Assembly (NCBI GenBank): GCA_946807835.1
Contig: OX327683.1
Coordinates: 13,087,001 to 13,151,000, forward strand
Direction: 5' to 3'
Source of the DNA: Ailanthus altissimus
Lineage: Eukaryota > Streptophyta > Magnoliopsida > Sapindales > Simaroubaceae
Length of the DNA: 64,000 nt
Position numbers and translations under genes: made by a program
Part shown: one piece after another, positions 10,100-22,436 of the stretch
Layout of the letters: each line of letters begins with the position of its first letter
Numbering within the stretch: position 1 is the first letter of the stretch
Notes under the pieces: model-generated
The model's database searches: none
What the model was told of the DNA's origin: nothing
Seen by the model: only the letters and a program-made list of their open reading frames with translations

Positions 10100-12266
10100 T
10101 GTTAACATGTTTAATGGTGTATATATATGATTGTGTACATGTTGAAAATAACTATATATATATATATCATATACACAATTTTGTAGCAGAATTAAGCATA
10201 TAATCAACATATACATATGTAACTTATATTATCATCAATATAAAATTACAGAAAAACATAGCTTTGAAGAACTTTGGTGAAAACTTCAATTTCGGATTCT
10301 TCTTAGCTCCAACCTTGAGCTCACCTTGAAGTGTACTATTGTACAATTCTAGTTCACAATAATCTGATAGGATTGTGAAATTAAAATAGGAGCAACTTAA
10401 TTTTTAGCAATAAGTTTTTGTTTATTAAAAAGAAAAAGAAGAATTAATTTTTCTTTCTCTCTAGTTTTTCTCACAACCCTTTGTTTAAAGAAAAACTCTC
10501 AAAACCAAAACTCTCTCTAATCCTCTCTACCTCCCATGTTTTTTGCTTCACTTGTTTCTCTAAAAATGAATTCCAACCAATATTTGTGCTATAAGCACTT
10601 CACAAATGCTCTACCAAAATTAGGTTAAGTGGTCAGCTATTAACTATCATTTTTTGTGGCCATTTTTAATGGTCTAATAAAAATGGTCCATTAAATTCTA
10701 CAAATAGTGCTCCACCATTTAATTTATGTTTATTAAATTAGGTATGTCTTCCATTTAACAATAAAATAACAAATGAATAAGAATTACATTTTATTTATTT
10801 AAATAATATTTATTTAATTATTCAAAAACTATTTGAATAATTAATGTTTACCTTATTTGATTTTACTAACATGGTTAATAGGTGAATTCATAGTGAAACA
10901 ATTCATGGAACAAAATTGTGCCACTTGTTAACATCTAATTAGTTAACAACTCTTGTCAACTAATTAAGTGATGTACTTAATATTTAAGTCTAGACAAGTG
11001 TACCACCCGAGAAATCCTAAAATATATTTTCGATTTGCTAGAATTTCTAGGATGGAACTGTTCAATCCATAATGCTGCTTAGTGCAAAATGAGTACACTT
11101 TATATAGTGAGACTCTCTAGGTCCACACCTGAATTATCATATGGAACTCCTTAATATGTCCGTGAACGATGCCCCACACACACATTATAGATATTACAAA
11201 TAGGGACATTTGACCATACAAGTTGAGGTTATATCATACCCATATAATCCCTCCATTATTTATATTCGGGTAGGGCGGAGATATAGATCAACATCGTCAA
11301 ATCTCTATATGCCTGACCATAAGCTTATCACTAGAATTGTATTCTAATAAATAATATTCGCAAACAATTTTGTGATATTATTTATCCCTAGGGTTAAACT
11401 CTTTTCCCGGGAATCACTGCTTATGGCCATAAAACTTTCTGAAATACAATCTTAAAGCATTATGATATATTACTCACCCAAATGAGCTAATGGATCCAAT
11501 ATCTATGCACACCGGATCTCATGAGCATTGGACTATACTCAGCGACACCCAATGGTTAGACCATGAAAGGTTTCTGATAGATGTGGAACCAAAGTATGGT
11601 GGATCACTCACAAGCTCAATGTGACACTCAGGTCAAAAGACCACGAATACTACTCAACTTGAAAGACTATCCATTGACAGTTTTGTGAGATGTCTATTGG
11701 AGGTCTTCATGAGTCTGTTCAGTATTCACTCCTTACTGAATACCTATATCTCTATACGAGCTTTCACTAAACTCATGGTTTGTTTAGACTAATCATCGGG
11801 ACCATTCAAATATAAAGATACACCGATTTATTTATTTATTAAGGTATTCACTGACAGATTGGCATCAGTAAAGATAGATCGGAACATAATATTTGAGAAC
11901 ATATTTGCATAATGATATTTTCTAGCACTATATGCAACTACGTCATTACTAATATATTCTCAAATTTTTGTCCCATTTCATGACAAGGCTTTAACTTTTT
12001 AGATATCGTTGACTCTTATAACTTGATTACTCTTATCAATGCTAACTCTTAGCATTTAGAACTCTCAATGTTGCTATTTTTGAGTACTGATCTAAAGGAG
12101 TTTAGATCAAATTTGAACTCTTTCAGATTATACAATGTCTGAAACGTTACAAGCATCTTACCATTTACAAAATATAATTAGTGATTTAATGAAATGATAA
12201 TACTAGTATAAATATTAAACAAATATTCATGCATAGAGGGATGACATGTAAGCATAAATCCTAACA
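10100..12266 (-). repeat. Family X LTR (copy X1)
   Basis: It is bounded by tgttaacatg at the left and cctaaca at the right, that is TG...CA on the minus strand, and is about 2.17 kb long. It shares extended sequence with X2 (27397-29095, same strand) and X3 (40638-43106, opposite strand), for example the gatctaaaggagtttagatc block near 12090. A primer site abuts its left end, so it is the 5' LTR of a minus-strand element. The opposite LTR is not recognisable in the window. On the right it interrupts copia integrase sequence. Confidence 0.75.
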
Positions 12267-12840
12267 GGTTGTTATAATCTGGATTAGGAATTAATTCATT
12301 GACTCTATCAGGTACAATACTGAAGTTCTTAAATAACTCAATAAGAACTATCTTACTCCTAGGCTCGAAGTCTTTCATATAGTCTTTTTAAAAAAAGATT
12401 GCATTGGTGCTAACCAATAATTTCTTATCTTTAGAACTATAGAAAATACTCATTCTTGTTCTTTTAGAATAGCCAATAAACAGATAAACTTCTTACTCAA
12501 ATTTCAGCTTGTCTATCTTCCCTTTTAGCAAATATGCTTGACAACCCGATAAATGTATATGGCATAAACTTGGTTTACACCTTATCCATAATTTTGGGGG
12601 TATTTTAGAGACTGACTTAGATGAAATTAAGTTAAGAAGATACATGACTATTTCTAAGGCATAATTCTAGAATGAGATGGGTAAAGTTGAATAACTCATC
12701 ATTGACCTCACCATTTCAATAAGAGTTTTACTTCTCCTTTCTACTGGTATAATATCCTATTTCTGCTGGAATAACCCATTATTGACCTCACCACTAAACA
12801 TGTCTCAATGAAAAGAATATTACTAGAAGGTATAGTTATC
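12267..12840 (-). pseudogene. Ty1/copia integrase C-terminal region, fragment
   Basis: On the minus strand, across a few breaks, this reads as the end of a copia integrase: Leu-Ile-Glu-Met-Val-Arg-Ser-Met-Met-Ser, then Pro-Ile-Ser-Phe-Trp and Ala-Leu-Glu-Thr, then Lys-Gly-Lys-Ile-Asp-Lys-Leu, the Gly-Tyr-Ser-Lys box and Pro-Arg-Ser-Lys-Ile-Val-Leu at the end (12178-12378 frame). This is the region between the catalytic core and RT. The catalytic Asp-Asp-Glu part is absent because the sequence jumps almost directly from gag to here. Family X1 is inserted at its distal end. Confidence 0.8.
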
Positions 12841-13194
12841 CATTTAGCTATTGAAAACTTAATTAAAGGACAATTTTTTCTTCCAATGCCCTTTAATGCC
12901 ACATTGGAAACACTTTCCTTTAGGCCTTACTACTTTTTTATGAATTTGCACAAATCCCAAATTAGATGTTTTCTTTGGCTTGTTCTTCTTCTTCTTACTA
13001 TTCTTTCCCTTAGGATTGAGATCAAAAGAGAAAGATGGGCCTTTTAGTCAAGTAACTATTATAAGCATCTATTTAATCTTGGGGTGCATTTTCATTAGAT
13101 TTTGGAGGACATTTATCAATCAAGACATATCTGTGCCTTTTAGCCGTGAGTTCAATATCTAAGGTCCTTTCCCAATCTACATAATTATTTTTGG
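12841..13194 (-). pseudogene. Ty1/copia gag zinc-knuckle region, fragment
   Basis: The minus strand shows a lysine-rich linker followed by Lys-Cys-Phe-Gln-Cys-Gly-Ile-Lys-Gly-His-Trp-Lys-Lys-Lys near 12880-12920. That is a CCHC knuckle of copia type whose last cysteine has been lost. Gag coats the packaged RNA in such elements. A family R solo LTR splits the gag region; the sequence presumably resumes at 15937. Confidence 0.75.
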
Positions 13195-15931
13195 TATAAT
13201 ATCCAATCCCTATTAGTAGTATTGGCGCCTAGATTTTGGTATAGAGTAATAAAGGCACCGTAAGGTTACCCGATTTTAACCATGTTAGAAATATTTTCTT
13301 TATAGTGTGCGTGAGAGATATTAGACCTAATTTGGTAATTTCACACTCGATCGGAGCGTCGGACGACCCTAGAATATTTTTGAAAATTTTCTCTATTGGC
13401 TTGAAAAAGGAAATTCTAATTTACTACATGAATTTTCATTTAATGGTTATGTATTGAACAAGCCTTTGTTGAGAAATACAATCCATATATTAAAGAATGG
13501 ACCAATTAGAAGCAATCTCATGGATTGCCAAGTTGAAAATTCTAGTTATTTCCTTTGACTATTCTAACTAGATAGTTACAAAGGAACCAATTAAATTCTT
13601 CCATTTGAACTAATGGCAAATTAGAAATTTTGAGTAAGTTGAAGGGCAAAATGGTCAATTAAAGAAGCACTATATATATGTTGGAAGTGTGTAGAGTTTT
13701 CAAGAGATCAAAAAGCAAACACTTAGAGCAAAATTCGAGCTAGAAGAGAGGTGCTGCTACAGTAAAATTTCAGTTTCTTTTTCATAATTTTTCATGCTTA
13801 ATCAAGCTAAAATAAGGTTACATACCAATCCCTAAGTTCAATTGAAGCCTCCATTAGTGAAAATTCAAGAAAAAGAGGTAAGAAAAGCATTGTTTTGTGA
13901 AATTTATAAGTGAGCTTTTAAGATTACTTTAATTGATGTTCTTGTGTGTATTCTTGGTTTAGATTGAGTTTAATTCTAGTGTGGAGCTTGAAGCAGTCAT
14001 CAATTTGAAGAAATTGGCAAGGTTCTTATTAGGGTTTTGGGTGATTTGAATGTAGAGACTTCAATTGGTTGTAATTAGGGCATTAGAATAAAATTGGCTT
14101 GATTTTGATGTAATTGGAACAAGAATTTGAGAAAAGAAATGTGTTGGAACATGGGGTGAAATTCTGCCACTTTAGGGAAGTTAGGGATTGAGTGGTGTTT
14201 TGATTGAGTTATTGTGTGCAAACGATGCATTATGTATGTTGAATGTATATAGTTGATGGAAAAACCAAAAATGAAGAAAATGGGACATAATTGTCCATTT
14301 TGGAAAGGTGAAGGGCAATTATGTCCAACCAAGTTATAAGGTGTTTAATAATTTTCAGGGTGCTAGTGGTGAGTTAGATTAGATTAAATGACTCCGTAAA
14401 TAAAAATCGAGAAGTAGTATGCATCCGAGCTTTGAATGCCGATTAGGGCGTTTAGTAGTTAAATGAGATTCTAGTATTCGATTTGGTTCTAAATGTCATT
14501 TATGGCACGTAGGTGAAGACAATCGAGAGCGGTAACGGGAGCAGAAATCTGGAGCGAAATTGAGCGCAGAGCAGTTGAGTGAAAATCTGTCATTTCTTTT
14601 ATCTTTCGTTTATTATGTTTCAATGCATAAACATGATTTATAATCTTGATATGTATCCATAGATATGCATTTATATGTTCGGTTTAAGAAACAGTTTTAA
14701 AATTTCTACATTTGTTTTAAAGGCCATTGGTACCCTCAAATTATAGTGGTGGTGATTGTATTAGACCCGGTCGGTATATCCCGTGCACATGGGCAGGTCA
14801 TGGGGGTGTGTCACTAACTTCGAAAAGTCAGGATGTCGAGTCATGTGAGTCGCTTTATGTGTACGGGGTATTGTCTCACTATATATATACGATGTAGAAT
14901 TTCGCTGCATAGCCAGTGAGATGTCTTGAGATGTCATTGTGAGTGCTGCTAGTTGAGGTGCCCCGTGACCTACTCACATGTGCGGTGCTAGTTGAGTCGC
15001 TGCATGAGTATATAGCTTTAGGGTTACCATTAGTACAGTTTAGAAAAAAAATGGCCGAGCGATGACTTTACTAGTTTTCGATTTACTGATAGCATTTATG
15101 CATTTATATGCATACGGCAGTTATTGTGTTATACAGATTTTGGATATTATTTTTCCAAGACGTAGATAAAATTTGCTCGGCAAGATTTCATCAGCATATG
15201 ATATTAGAAATCGTTTTACAACTTTATATTAGTTTTAGAAGCATGATTTATGCATGAACTTTAGAATTTGTTATCTATACATAATGTTGTTTTATTTGAA
15301 ATCTGAATTGCACTCACTGAACTCCTTTAGATCACTCATTTTGTGTTTTATGTTTTCTAAACCCCCTTCCCAGGTGCAGGTCTCGGTACGCAAGCTATTG
15401 ATTCTCCTATTGCCGAGTAGTGGGCCAAATCTGAAGATCATTTTTGTATCTGTAAATGTGTTAAATAGCACCATTTACTTTATGCATAATAGTTGTAGTC
15501 ATATATATTTGTATGTATGTTTTGAATTAACAAGAAGAGATTTCGATATTACGATGATCGTTTTTACTTTTTATGAGTATGCTTATTTTGTGATTCAAAT
15601 GAAACTATTGAGTTGTGTTAGATTTGATTTGGAAATGACCGGAGGTCTGAATTAATAGTATTGAGAAGTGTTTGAAATAGAAGTGAAATTTCTTGGTAGG
15701 TTTTATATGAATTTTTCGAAAAACAAAGAAAATTTTGCCCATTTTTTTTTTAAAATTCAGATGTCATTTTCATTTATATTACAAGATTTTCTCAATAGTA
15801 TCAAGAACTAAAAGGGGTTCGCCTCGCGAAAATTTCTCAACTTACCTAGTTATATTAGGAGGAACTTTCGTCGAGGTGCCCTGCAGGGCCGCTGAGACCT
15901 ACAGTAGAGGGTCTCGGGGCGGGTCCTGTCA
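13195..15931 (+). repeat. Family R solo LTR (copy R1)
   Basis: The 2737-bp repeat is flanked by a perfect 5-bp duplication, tttgg at 13190-13194 and 15932-15936. The left edge is tataatatcc (the other copy shows tgtaatatcc, so the initial TG is mutated here). The right edge is gggtcctgtca. It is homologous over its length to R2 at 52964-55358 in inverted orientation, for example the tagacccggtcggtatatccc block near 14762. Open frames inside (for instance 15254-15655) are not shared as coding sequence and are not called. The style resembles long LTRs of Tekay/Del chromoviruses, which is inference. Confidence 0.88.
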
Positions 15932-15936
15932 TTTGG

Positions 15937-17820
15937 TTAACTTGTTTTGGTTAATGATGGATGCTAGTGGGATGAATGAAGATATAATTTTAAAAAATAA
16001 ATTCATACATGAGCATACATTATCTAATAGCATGTGTAACTTTTGCATGAATGTATGAAAAGCATTTATGTAGAACTCTTTAACTATATTATGCATCAGT
16101 AATCTAATTTTCATTCAGAATATACCTTTGTAGGGCATTCGTATCAGTCATGAATCAGACTAGTACCATAATAATTTATTATTATTATTATCTAGATATC
16201 TCATATCAAATAATAATAAACTACCGATTCTTTAGCCCTTAGCTTTAATTGACAAGAACTCCATGATGAAGATATCAATCAACGTAAGTTGAGTGTATAA
16301 CCATTATTTCAATCCTCTATATTTTCTAATTTAAAAAAGCCACCGTTGGATAGTAAATTCACATGAATCCTATATTGGATCTTATTCTTTAGGAAAGTCC
16401 TATCTAGCAATCACTTCTGATTAACACCCTCTATAGGGAGCTCACGAGATTTGAGACAATGCATTATTCAACCTTACTATATGACCAATAGTGGAGGCTG
16501 TGGGCTTTATGCCTAAAGCCCTCTCTCACTCAATATTTTAATTCTTAGAGTTTTTAATTTTAATATACCAATTAATTTATAAAATGACGTTCTACTCATT
16601 AATATCTAATTTTAGCTCATAAAATTATTAATGAGGCCATGTCAAATTAGTAAATTAACATAATATTAAAAATATGACAATAATTTTATTCTAATCTCAT
16701 TATAATATTAATGTTACACATAATAATATATTTTATACATGGACATATGAATGTGGCACTCTTAATCTATATGACATATTATTCATCCAATCAATTAATA
16801 AGTAAACAAATACCCATAATTCATGTCTTTTCTTAGGAAGAAAAATATTAAAACTAAGCCTAAATTCTTCAAAGTCTTCATTGAAATCAATTTTCATTAT
16901 GTTAATCTCCATTTGCTAGTCTCTTTTTATAGGCAAGGAATTTTGGACTCTTAATTTTCTTTAGTCCATTTATTTTTAAAAAAATTATACTGCGCATATT
17001 TTAGGCTTTAAAATTTTTATTGGGCTTACTTAAAAGTTTAAATAATTTAAAAATATTTTTAAACTCAATAATTTTAATAAAATAGCTCAAATAAAATTTT
17101 ACAAAAATTAAAAGAATTTTGGACAAATTTTAAATTTGCAAGTACCCAAAAATTAGTCCAAAATAAAATTGGGTCAAACGTGGGACTTATTTAAAAATAT
17201 CTCAAAGTTTTTAAGTCAAACTGTAATCATCCAAAACTTAGAGGGGCTATGTGAGAATAACCAACTCTGCTAGTGCCATTTTGCATGATTTACAAACTTT
17301 TAAAGATCAATTTGTAACATAGGCAAATTAACTTGGCCAAACAAAATTAGTTCAAACTTGGAGGGGCCTACGTGATATTTGTTAGATGGAACCCTAATTC
17401 CATCGTCTTCATACAAGACCGCCTCCCACCCTTTCTCTTTCCCATATTCTTTTTATTTTCTTCTTCTTTTGTTACAGGAATTTTTTATTAAATACAATAA
17501 AATTAATTAAAAAAAAAGAAACCTATATATTCTTTAGATTACAAATAAAAATTATACGCTAATTAATTGGTGAAAAAAAATTCTAAAGAACTATCAAGAA
17601 TTAAGAGGGAAAATTGTGAGATTATTCTATCACCTCTTCTGGTTACAATTCTCAAGAAAAAATTCAAGCAAATATCTAACCATGAATTATTATGTACATA
17701 ACCATTCATTACATAATTAATAAAATTAACAAATTTAGATTAAATATGCAATTGGTATCATAATAAATAATTACTTCCATACATAAAAAAATAACTTATA
17801 TATATAATATGAAATAAGGC
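15937..17820. other. Copia leader/gag remnant, no readable gene
   Basis: This lies between the R1 insertion and the copia primer site, so by position it should hold the minus-strand leader and 5' gag. I cannot read a convincing protein. It is very AT-rich. A TATA-like motif on the minus strand near 16930 (cctataaaaagag) suggests a further nested LTR fragment, but no clean ends were found. Confidence 0.35.
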
Positions 17821-17821
17821 G

Positions 17822-17833
17822 GCTTTGATACCA
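17822..17833 (-). promoter_or_regulatory. Copia primer-binding site
   Basis: On the minus strand tggtatcaaagc lies two bases from the LTR edge at 17836. It has one mismatch to the plant tRNA-Met primer site. It orients the element leftwards and fixes the left end of the LTR. Confidence 0.7.
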
Positions 17834-17930
17834 GTTGTTGGTAACAAATAAATTTTTTTTCTGTTTACAAAAATAAATGCAACGAAAGTCAGATCGTCTT
17901 ATTCATAATTACATTTATAGGGATAGATGA

Positions 17931-18841
17931 TGATGAGAACCAGCAAGTTGATCACCATTCGGCTAAGGTTGGAAAAGATCCTTTAAACGTTCATAGAGGA
18001 CCAATGACAAGAGCTAGAGCTAAAAGAATAAAAGAAGCCTTAACTCGTTTAATGAAAAATATTTGGAAGACTCGTTCTAGTCAAGTTTCTGTCAAGGTTC
18101 TAAGGTTGCAAGAAGAATGTAAAATGGTCAACATGATTCAAGCAAGTCCAAATCATGAAGACAAGAGTTCAGCCCTATTAAAATGAAGTTTTTAGCTTAT
18201 CTTGAAAAATAAAAAGGACATTCAGCCATGTTGGTGATCAGGTGCTATGGAGTACAAATTAAGGTTCAATGGATCAGATGTGATTAAGGAGCATGATCAG
18301 ATATGATTAATATAATGTGGTGTGCAAGTTGAAGATAAATGCAAATGAGTTACAAAGGAGTTACAAAAGGAGTTACAAAGGAGTTACAAATGAGTTATGC
18401 TGCAGTTATCTTAAATGCTGTAATTTGTAACTGTTCTTAGCCTTTGTTCCATATATGCAAGGCTGAATTTTTTTCATGGGAAAGAAAATTTCGTGATATA
18501 CAAAGTTTAGAGCACTTGGGAGTGTTTTATTTTTAAGTTCTTGCATGAACTTTAGAACTTATCAAGTTTATTCAGCTTGTGGCGTTCAAATCCTTCAAAT
18601 CTTTGTTTTTCGTTAAACTTATCAACTTTCATAGTTTGTGGCGTTTTGGAAAAATCAAAGTACTGTTCTAATTATTTTATCATCATTCCATTGATTAAAG
18701 TATTAGAATAGTTTCTTTTACTTCATTCTTGAATGATCGGGTTTGTTTCAATTTGTTGGAGGGTGTTAATTTGCATTCCATGTGTATCATAGCTATCTAG
18801 CTATTGGGGTGTATGGTTGTCAAAATTAATGATTTCCATCA
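17931..18841 (+). repeat. Family S solo LTR (copy S1)
   Basis: The 911-bp repeat is homologous to S2 (20901-21777). It starts tgatgagaacc and ends tttccatca, giving TGATG/CATCA inverted ends. The flanks gatga (17926-17930) and gaaga (18842-18846) are a probable 5-bp duplication with one change. Its first part encodes a gypsy pol tail (Gly-Pro-Met-Thr-Arg-Ala-Arg-Ala-Lys from 17998), open to 18186. The element is inserted in the copia LTR. Confidence 0.85.
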
Positions 18842-18846
18842 GAAGA

Positions 18847-20305
18847 TTACCTTAATTCTTCATTATGACAAATTTTAAATTGGATGGTTGCAATCTTCTC
18901 AACTATCATCAATCTTCAAATTCAACGCGAATGGACACGTGGATCCTTTCTTAAATTTCTAAAATCACTAATATCCAAATTTGAGAGAAGGGTAATAACC
19001 AAATTCTTTTTCCATGTAAGAATACGTCAAAAGAATTTTTCTGTTTATGGTTGTTGTAATGATTTACTACTCCATACCTCTCATGTATATAAGAATCTCC
19101 CTTGTGTATTTAAACTTATATTAGGATTAGGAAATTAGAGTTTGATTAGGATTTGAGCTAGTAGAAGGACTACAAGACCTATGAACTTCTTAACTTCAAC
19201 TTAAAAGGCATAGTCTAATCATCTCATGATCCACTAGTACTTCTCAGTTAATCCCAAACTATTCCACTAAAAGTCAAGGGCTGTACTCTAGTAACTCATA
19301 TTATTAAGTAAAAGTCCATTAAATTAAAACTTCTTTTTGATTAAATTGGACTTAGTCTTTAGACCAATAATAATCACTTAATTGACCCTCTAATTAATAT
19401 CTATAATTAAAATTAGGCTATGAAAAAAAATGTATTGCCTCTTTAATTACTTATTTGCCTCTACACTACTGAATGGTCTAATGATTACTTTTAATATATC
19501 TATATTTGTAAATAAATTTTATTATTCAAAAAGTAATTTATTGAAAAATCTGTAGCTACAAATTCTAATGATAAAGTACTACAAATAGCTTAGGTGAACA
19601 TTTATTTATTAGATTCCATTTTACAAATATATGTTCCTACGACCCATGAAATTATATCTCCAAGATATTGAGATTTTGACTATTTATATAAATCTCACTT
19701 CGTGATAACTCGAAAGATCTAACGCATGAATGTAAGTTCAAAATTTGCTCACGATTAAGATCAATTACGCTTATCGAAGCTTTCGTGAATGAAGATCAAT
19801 GATATTTAGTTTACCTGATCAAAACTCACTACAGTCTTGTTCAATGTAACATATACACTTGTTTTTTATACTCGAAGTCTTTACTCCGATGATCAAGGTA
19901 AGTCATCCACTATAAAAAGCAAAAAAAAACTACAATCTTACATAATAAAATGTCATTTTCATTAATGGTTGTGAACTAGATTTAATTTATAAAAACTTAC
20001 AATCTATACCCGTTATATTAGCATCATATGCCTAATACGTAGATCACATATGTTATAAATATGGGCTCATCAATGTATGTTTAATTATATCTATTAATAA
20101 ACTTTTATTAATAAAATAAAATATTGTTTTACATGCTTTAAAGGCATAAATAATATTATATATCTAATAATCTTCTATTTGCCTTAAAGCATGGCGAGTA
20201 ACTATTGAACCCCTATATTATTCATCTGAGTTTCAAAAATTCTTTGCTTACGCAATCTTAGATACCATTATCTCACTATATTGCACAAAACTCTCTTACC
20301 AAACA
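18847..20305. other. Right part of the copia LTR
   Basis: This AT-rich sequence is the continuation of the copia LTR after the S1 insertion. I see no gene. The 84-codon frame at 18884-19138 has no family resemblance and is not called. Confidence 0.5.
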
Positions 20306-20329
20306 TTATTTCCTCTCAATGTATTTCTT

Positions 20330-20725
20330 TTTTCTTGTGGTATTTGATTCTTTAGACTGTGCTACTACCCTATTTTTGTATTAATAAAGAACAATAGGTA
20401 TTGAAGCACTAGGTACCACCTCAAGCTCCATAAGAAACTTTCGGAGTTTGTAACTTTAGATACTGCTACATATTCAGCTTCCATGGTGGAGTCTGTAATA
20501 CATGATTATTTTATACTCTTCCAACTTATAACTCCACCACTTAAAGGGAACTCATACCCTGAGGAAGATCCGAGTATCTTTATGTTCTTGAAATTCTGAA
20601 TCGATATACCTAATAGGTATAAGATCCTCTTTCATTCTCCGAAGGTACTTGAATATATACTGTAGTCTAGTGTTCTAGTCCTAACAAAATAGAACCAAAT
20701 GAATTCAAGATAGTTACATTCGTAC
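20330..20725 (-). pseudogene. Ty1/copia RNase H fragment
   Basis: The minus strand contains the diagnostic copia RNase H segment Asp-Ser-Thr-Met-Glu-Ala-Glu-Tyr-Val-Ala near 20480-20510, preceded by Ser-Gly-Gly-Val-Ile-Ser-Trp-Lys-Ser-Ile-Lys. Several frame changes and stops are present. RNase H removes the RNA strand during reverse transcription. In copia it is the last pol domain, which matches the purine tract and LTR edge directly to the left at 20305. Confidence 0.8.
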
Positions 20726-20743
20726 ACTAAAGACTCAAAGAAA

Positions 20744-22128
20744 GGTAATGAATTTCAAGGGTAAATTTGGAATTTATCTGGTACTGTTTCGGAAGGAATT
20801 TCTAGGTAATCTTCATACTACTAGAAAATTATATGTGTCTAGTTCTAAATCATTCTTACAGCACATGAATATAAGTTTTCTAGAGTAAGTTGAATCCTAA
20901 AGATGAGAACCAGCAAGTTGATCACCATTCGGCTAAGGTTGGAAAATATCCTTTAAACGTTCATGGAGGACCAATGACAAGAGCTAAAGCTAAAAGAATG
21001 AAAGAAGCCTTAACTTGTTTAATAGAAAATATTTGGAAGGAGCAAGCTAGTTAAGTTTCGGTCAAGGTTCTAAGGATGCAAGAAGAATCTAAAATGGTCA
21101 ACATAATTCAAGTAAGTCCAAATCTTGAAGACAAGAGTCCAGCCCTATTAGAATGAAGTTTTTAGCTTATCTTGAAGAATAAAAATGCCATTCGGTCATG
21201 TTGGTGATCAGGTGCTATGGAGTGCAAATTAAGGTTCAATGGATCGGATGCGATTAAGGAGCATGATCAGATATGATTAATATAATGCGGTGTGCAAGTT
21301 GAAGTTAGATGCAAAGGAGTTACAAAAGGAGTTACAAATGAGTTATGCTACAGTTATCTTAAATGGTGTAATTTGTAACTGTTCTTAGCCTTTGTTCTAT
21401 ATAAACAAGGCTGATTTTTTTTCATGGGGAAGAAATTTCGTGATATACAAAGTTTGGAGTACTTTAGAGTATTTTGTTTTTAAGTTCTTGCATGGACTTT
21501 GGAACTTATCAAGTTTATTCAGCTTGTGGCGTTCAAATCCTTCAAATCTTTTTTTTTTCATTAAACTTAAGTTTGTGGCATTTTAGGGAAATCAAAGTAC
21601 TGTTCTAATTATTTTATCATCATTCCATTGATTAAGTATTAGAATAGTTTCTCTTACTTCATTTTTGAATAATCGAGTTTGTTTCAATTCGTTGGAGGGT
21701 GTTAATTTGCATTCCATATGTATCATATCTATCTAGCTATTGGGGTGTATGGTTGTCAAAATTAAGGATTTCCATCACCTAATAACTAAAGAAAGGTCAG
21801 ACAATTTGTAGGTGAGTAAAACTTGACAACTTGCAAGAATTGTTGACTTTTGTTTCCATCCAAGACTTAAGGACATGCTTTGTTGAATTAGAGCATATTA
21901 TGTTTGAATTTTGATACTTCATTTATTGCATTAGTTGTATTTGTAGACTTTTGGTGTAAGGGTAATTATAAGTCTTAGTTGTTGTCTTTTGAAATTTGTC
22001 AACTCTCAACCACCAAGTTTAAATGTTGTAATAAGTGCTTTGTAGCAGCCCTCCTAAGAACTCTCTATAAATACCAAGAAGGATGAGAGGAGAGGGGAGA
22101 GAGTGAATTTTAAATTACTTGTATGGGA
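20744..22128 (+). repeat. LTR fragment of the element-3 family, split by S2
   Basis: The parts 20744-20900 and 21778-22128 match the element-3 LTR (57390-58167) in order, from gaatttcaagggtaaattt through the TATA motif tataaata (22066-22073) to gagtgaattttaaattac. The first roughly 40 bp and the last part of the LTR are missing. It is clearly more diverged than the two LTRs of element 3 are from each other. No internal sequence of that element is attached. Confidence 0.85.
20901..21777 (+). repeat. Family S solo LTR (copy S2), perfect TSD
   Basis: The 877-bp repeat is flanked by cctaa at 20896-20900 and 21778-21782. It aligns with S1 throughout. The first base is A instead of T (agatgagaacc), a later mutation. 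The pol-tail motif begins at 20968, the same 67-bp offset as in S1, and a TATA box (tatataaa) lies at 21398-21405. The single LTR with a target duplication indicates loss of the internal part by LTR-LTR recombination. Confidence 0.9.
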
Positions 22129-22436
22129 AATTGTGTATTTTGTTTGTTGTGCAAGGTTAAAATAGTTATTTCACTTTTGTTTTTTTAAAATCTAAAAGGC
22201 AATTTACACTTTTCATGCAATTCTATTAATTCTAACAAAATATTCTCTAATGGTTGCGCATTACTGTCTATTTCTCAAATTAGTGGATATTACTGAAATT
22301 AGACGATACCTTAAGAGTATTGATGATAATATTCATATATTTAACTAATACGGATAGACTAGAAATGATCTTCGAAACATACTGCTTTCTGTTTAAGAAT
22401 TTGTAGTGATTTAAGAAAGATTACCGAGCTCCACGA
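22129..22436. other. Short spacer, nothing recognised
   Basis: This AT-rich sequence lies between the element-3-family LTR fragment and the inverted gypsy remnant. No open frame or repeat edge was identified. Confidence 0.4.

Larger units (their letters stand above)
17836..20305 (-). repeat. Ty1/copia LTR, interrupted by a solo LTR
   Basis: On the minus strand the LTR runs from tgtttggtaag (right edge, 20305) to gttaccaaca (left edge, 17836), so its ends form an inverted repeat. A purine-rich tract lies just outside the right edge (20306-20320) and a primer site just outside the left. Removing the S1 insertion leaves about 1.55 kb. Copia internal sequence is present on both sides (RNase H to the right, gag/integrase to the left), so this single LTR serves as the 3' LTR of one copy and the 5' LTR of another. 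Confidence 0.65.

Noticed and set aside
15254..15655. 133-codon open frame
   Set aside because: It lies inside the R1 solo LTR, has no family resemblance, and R2 does not keep it as an open frame.
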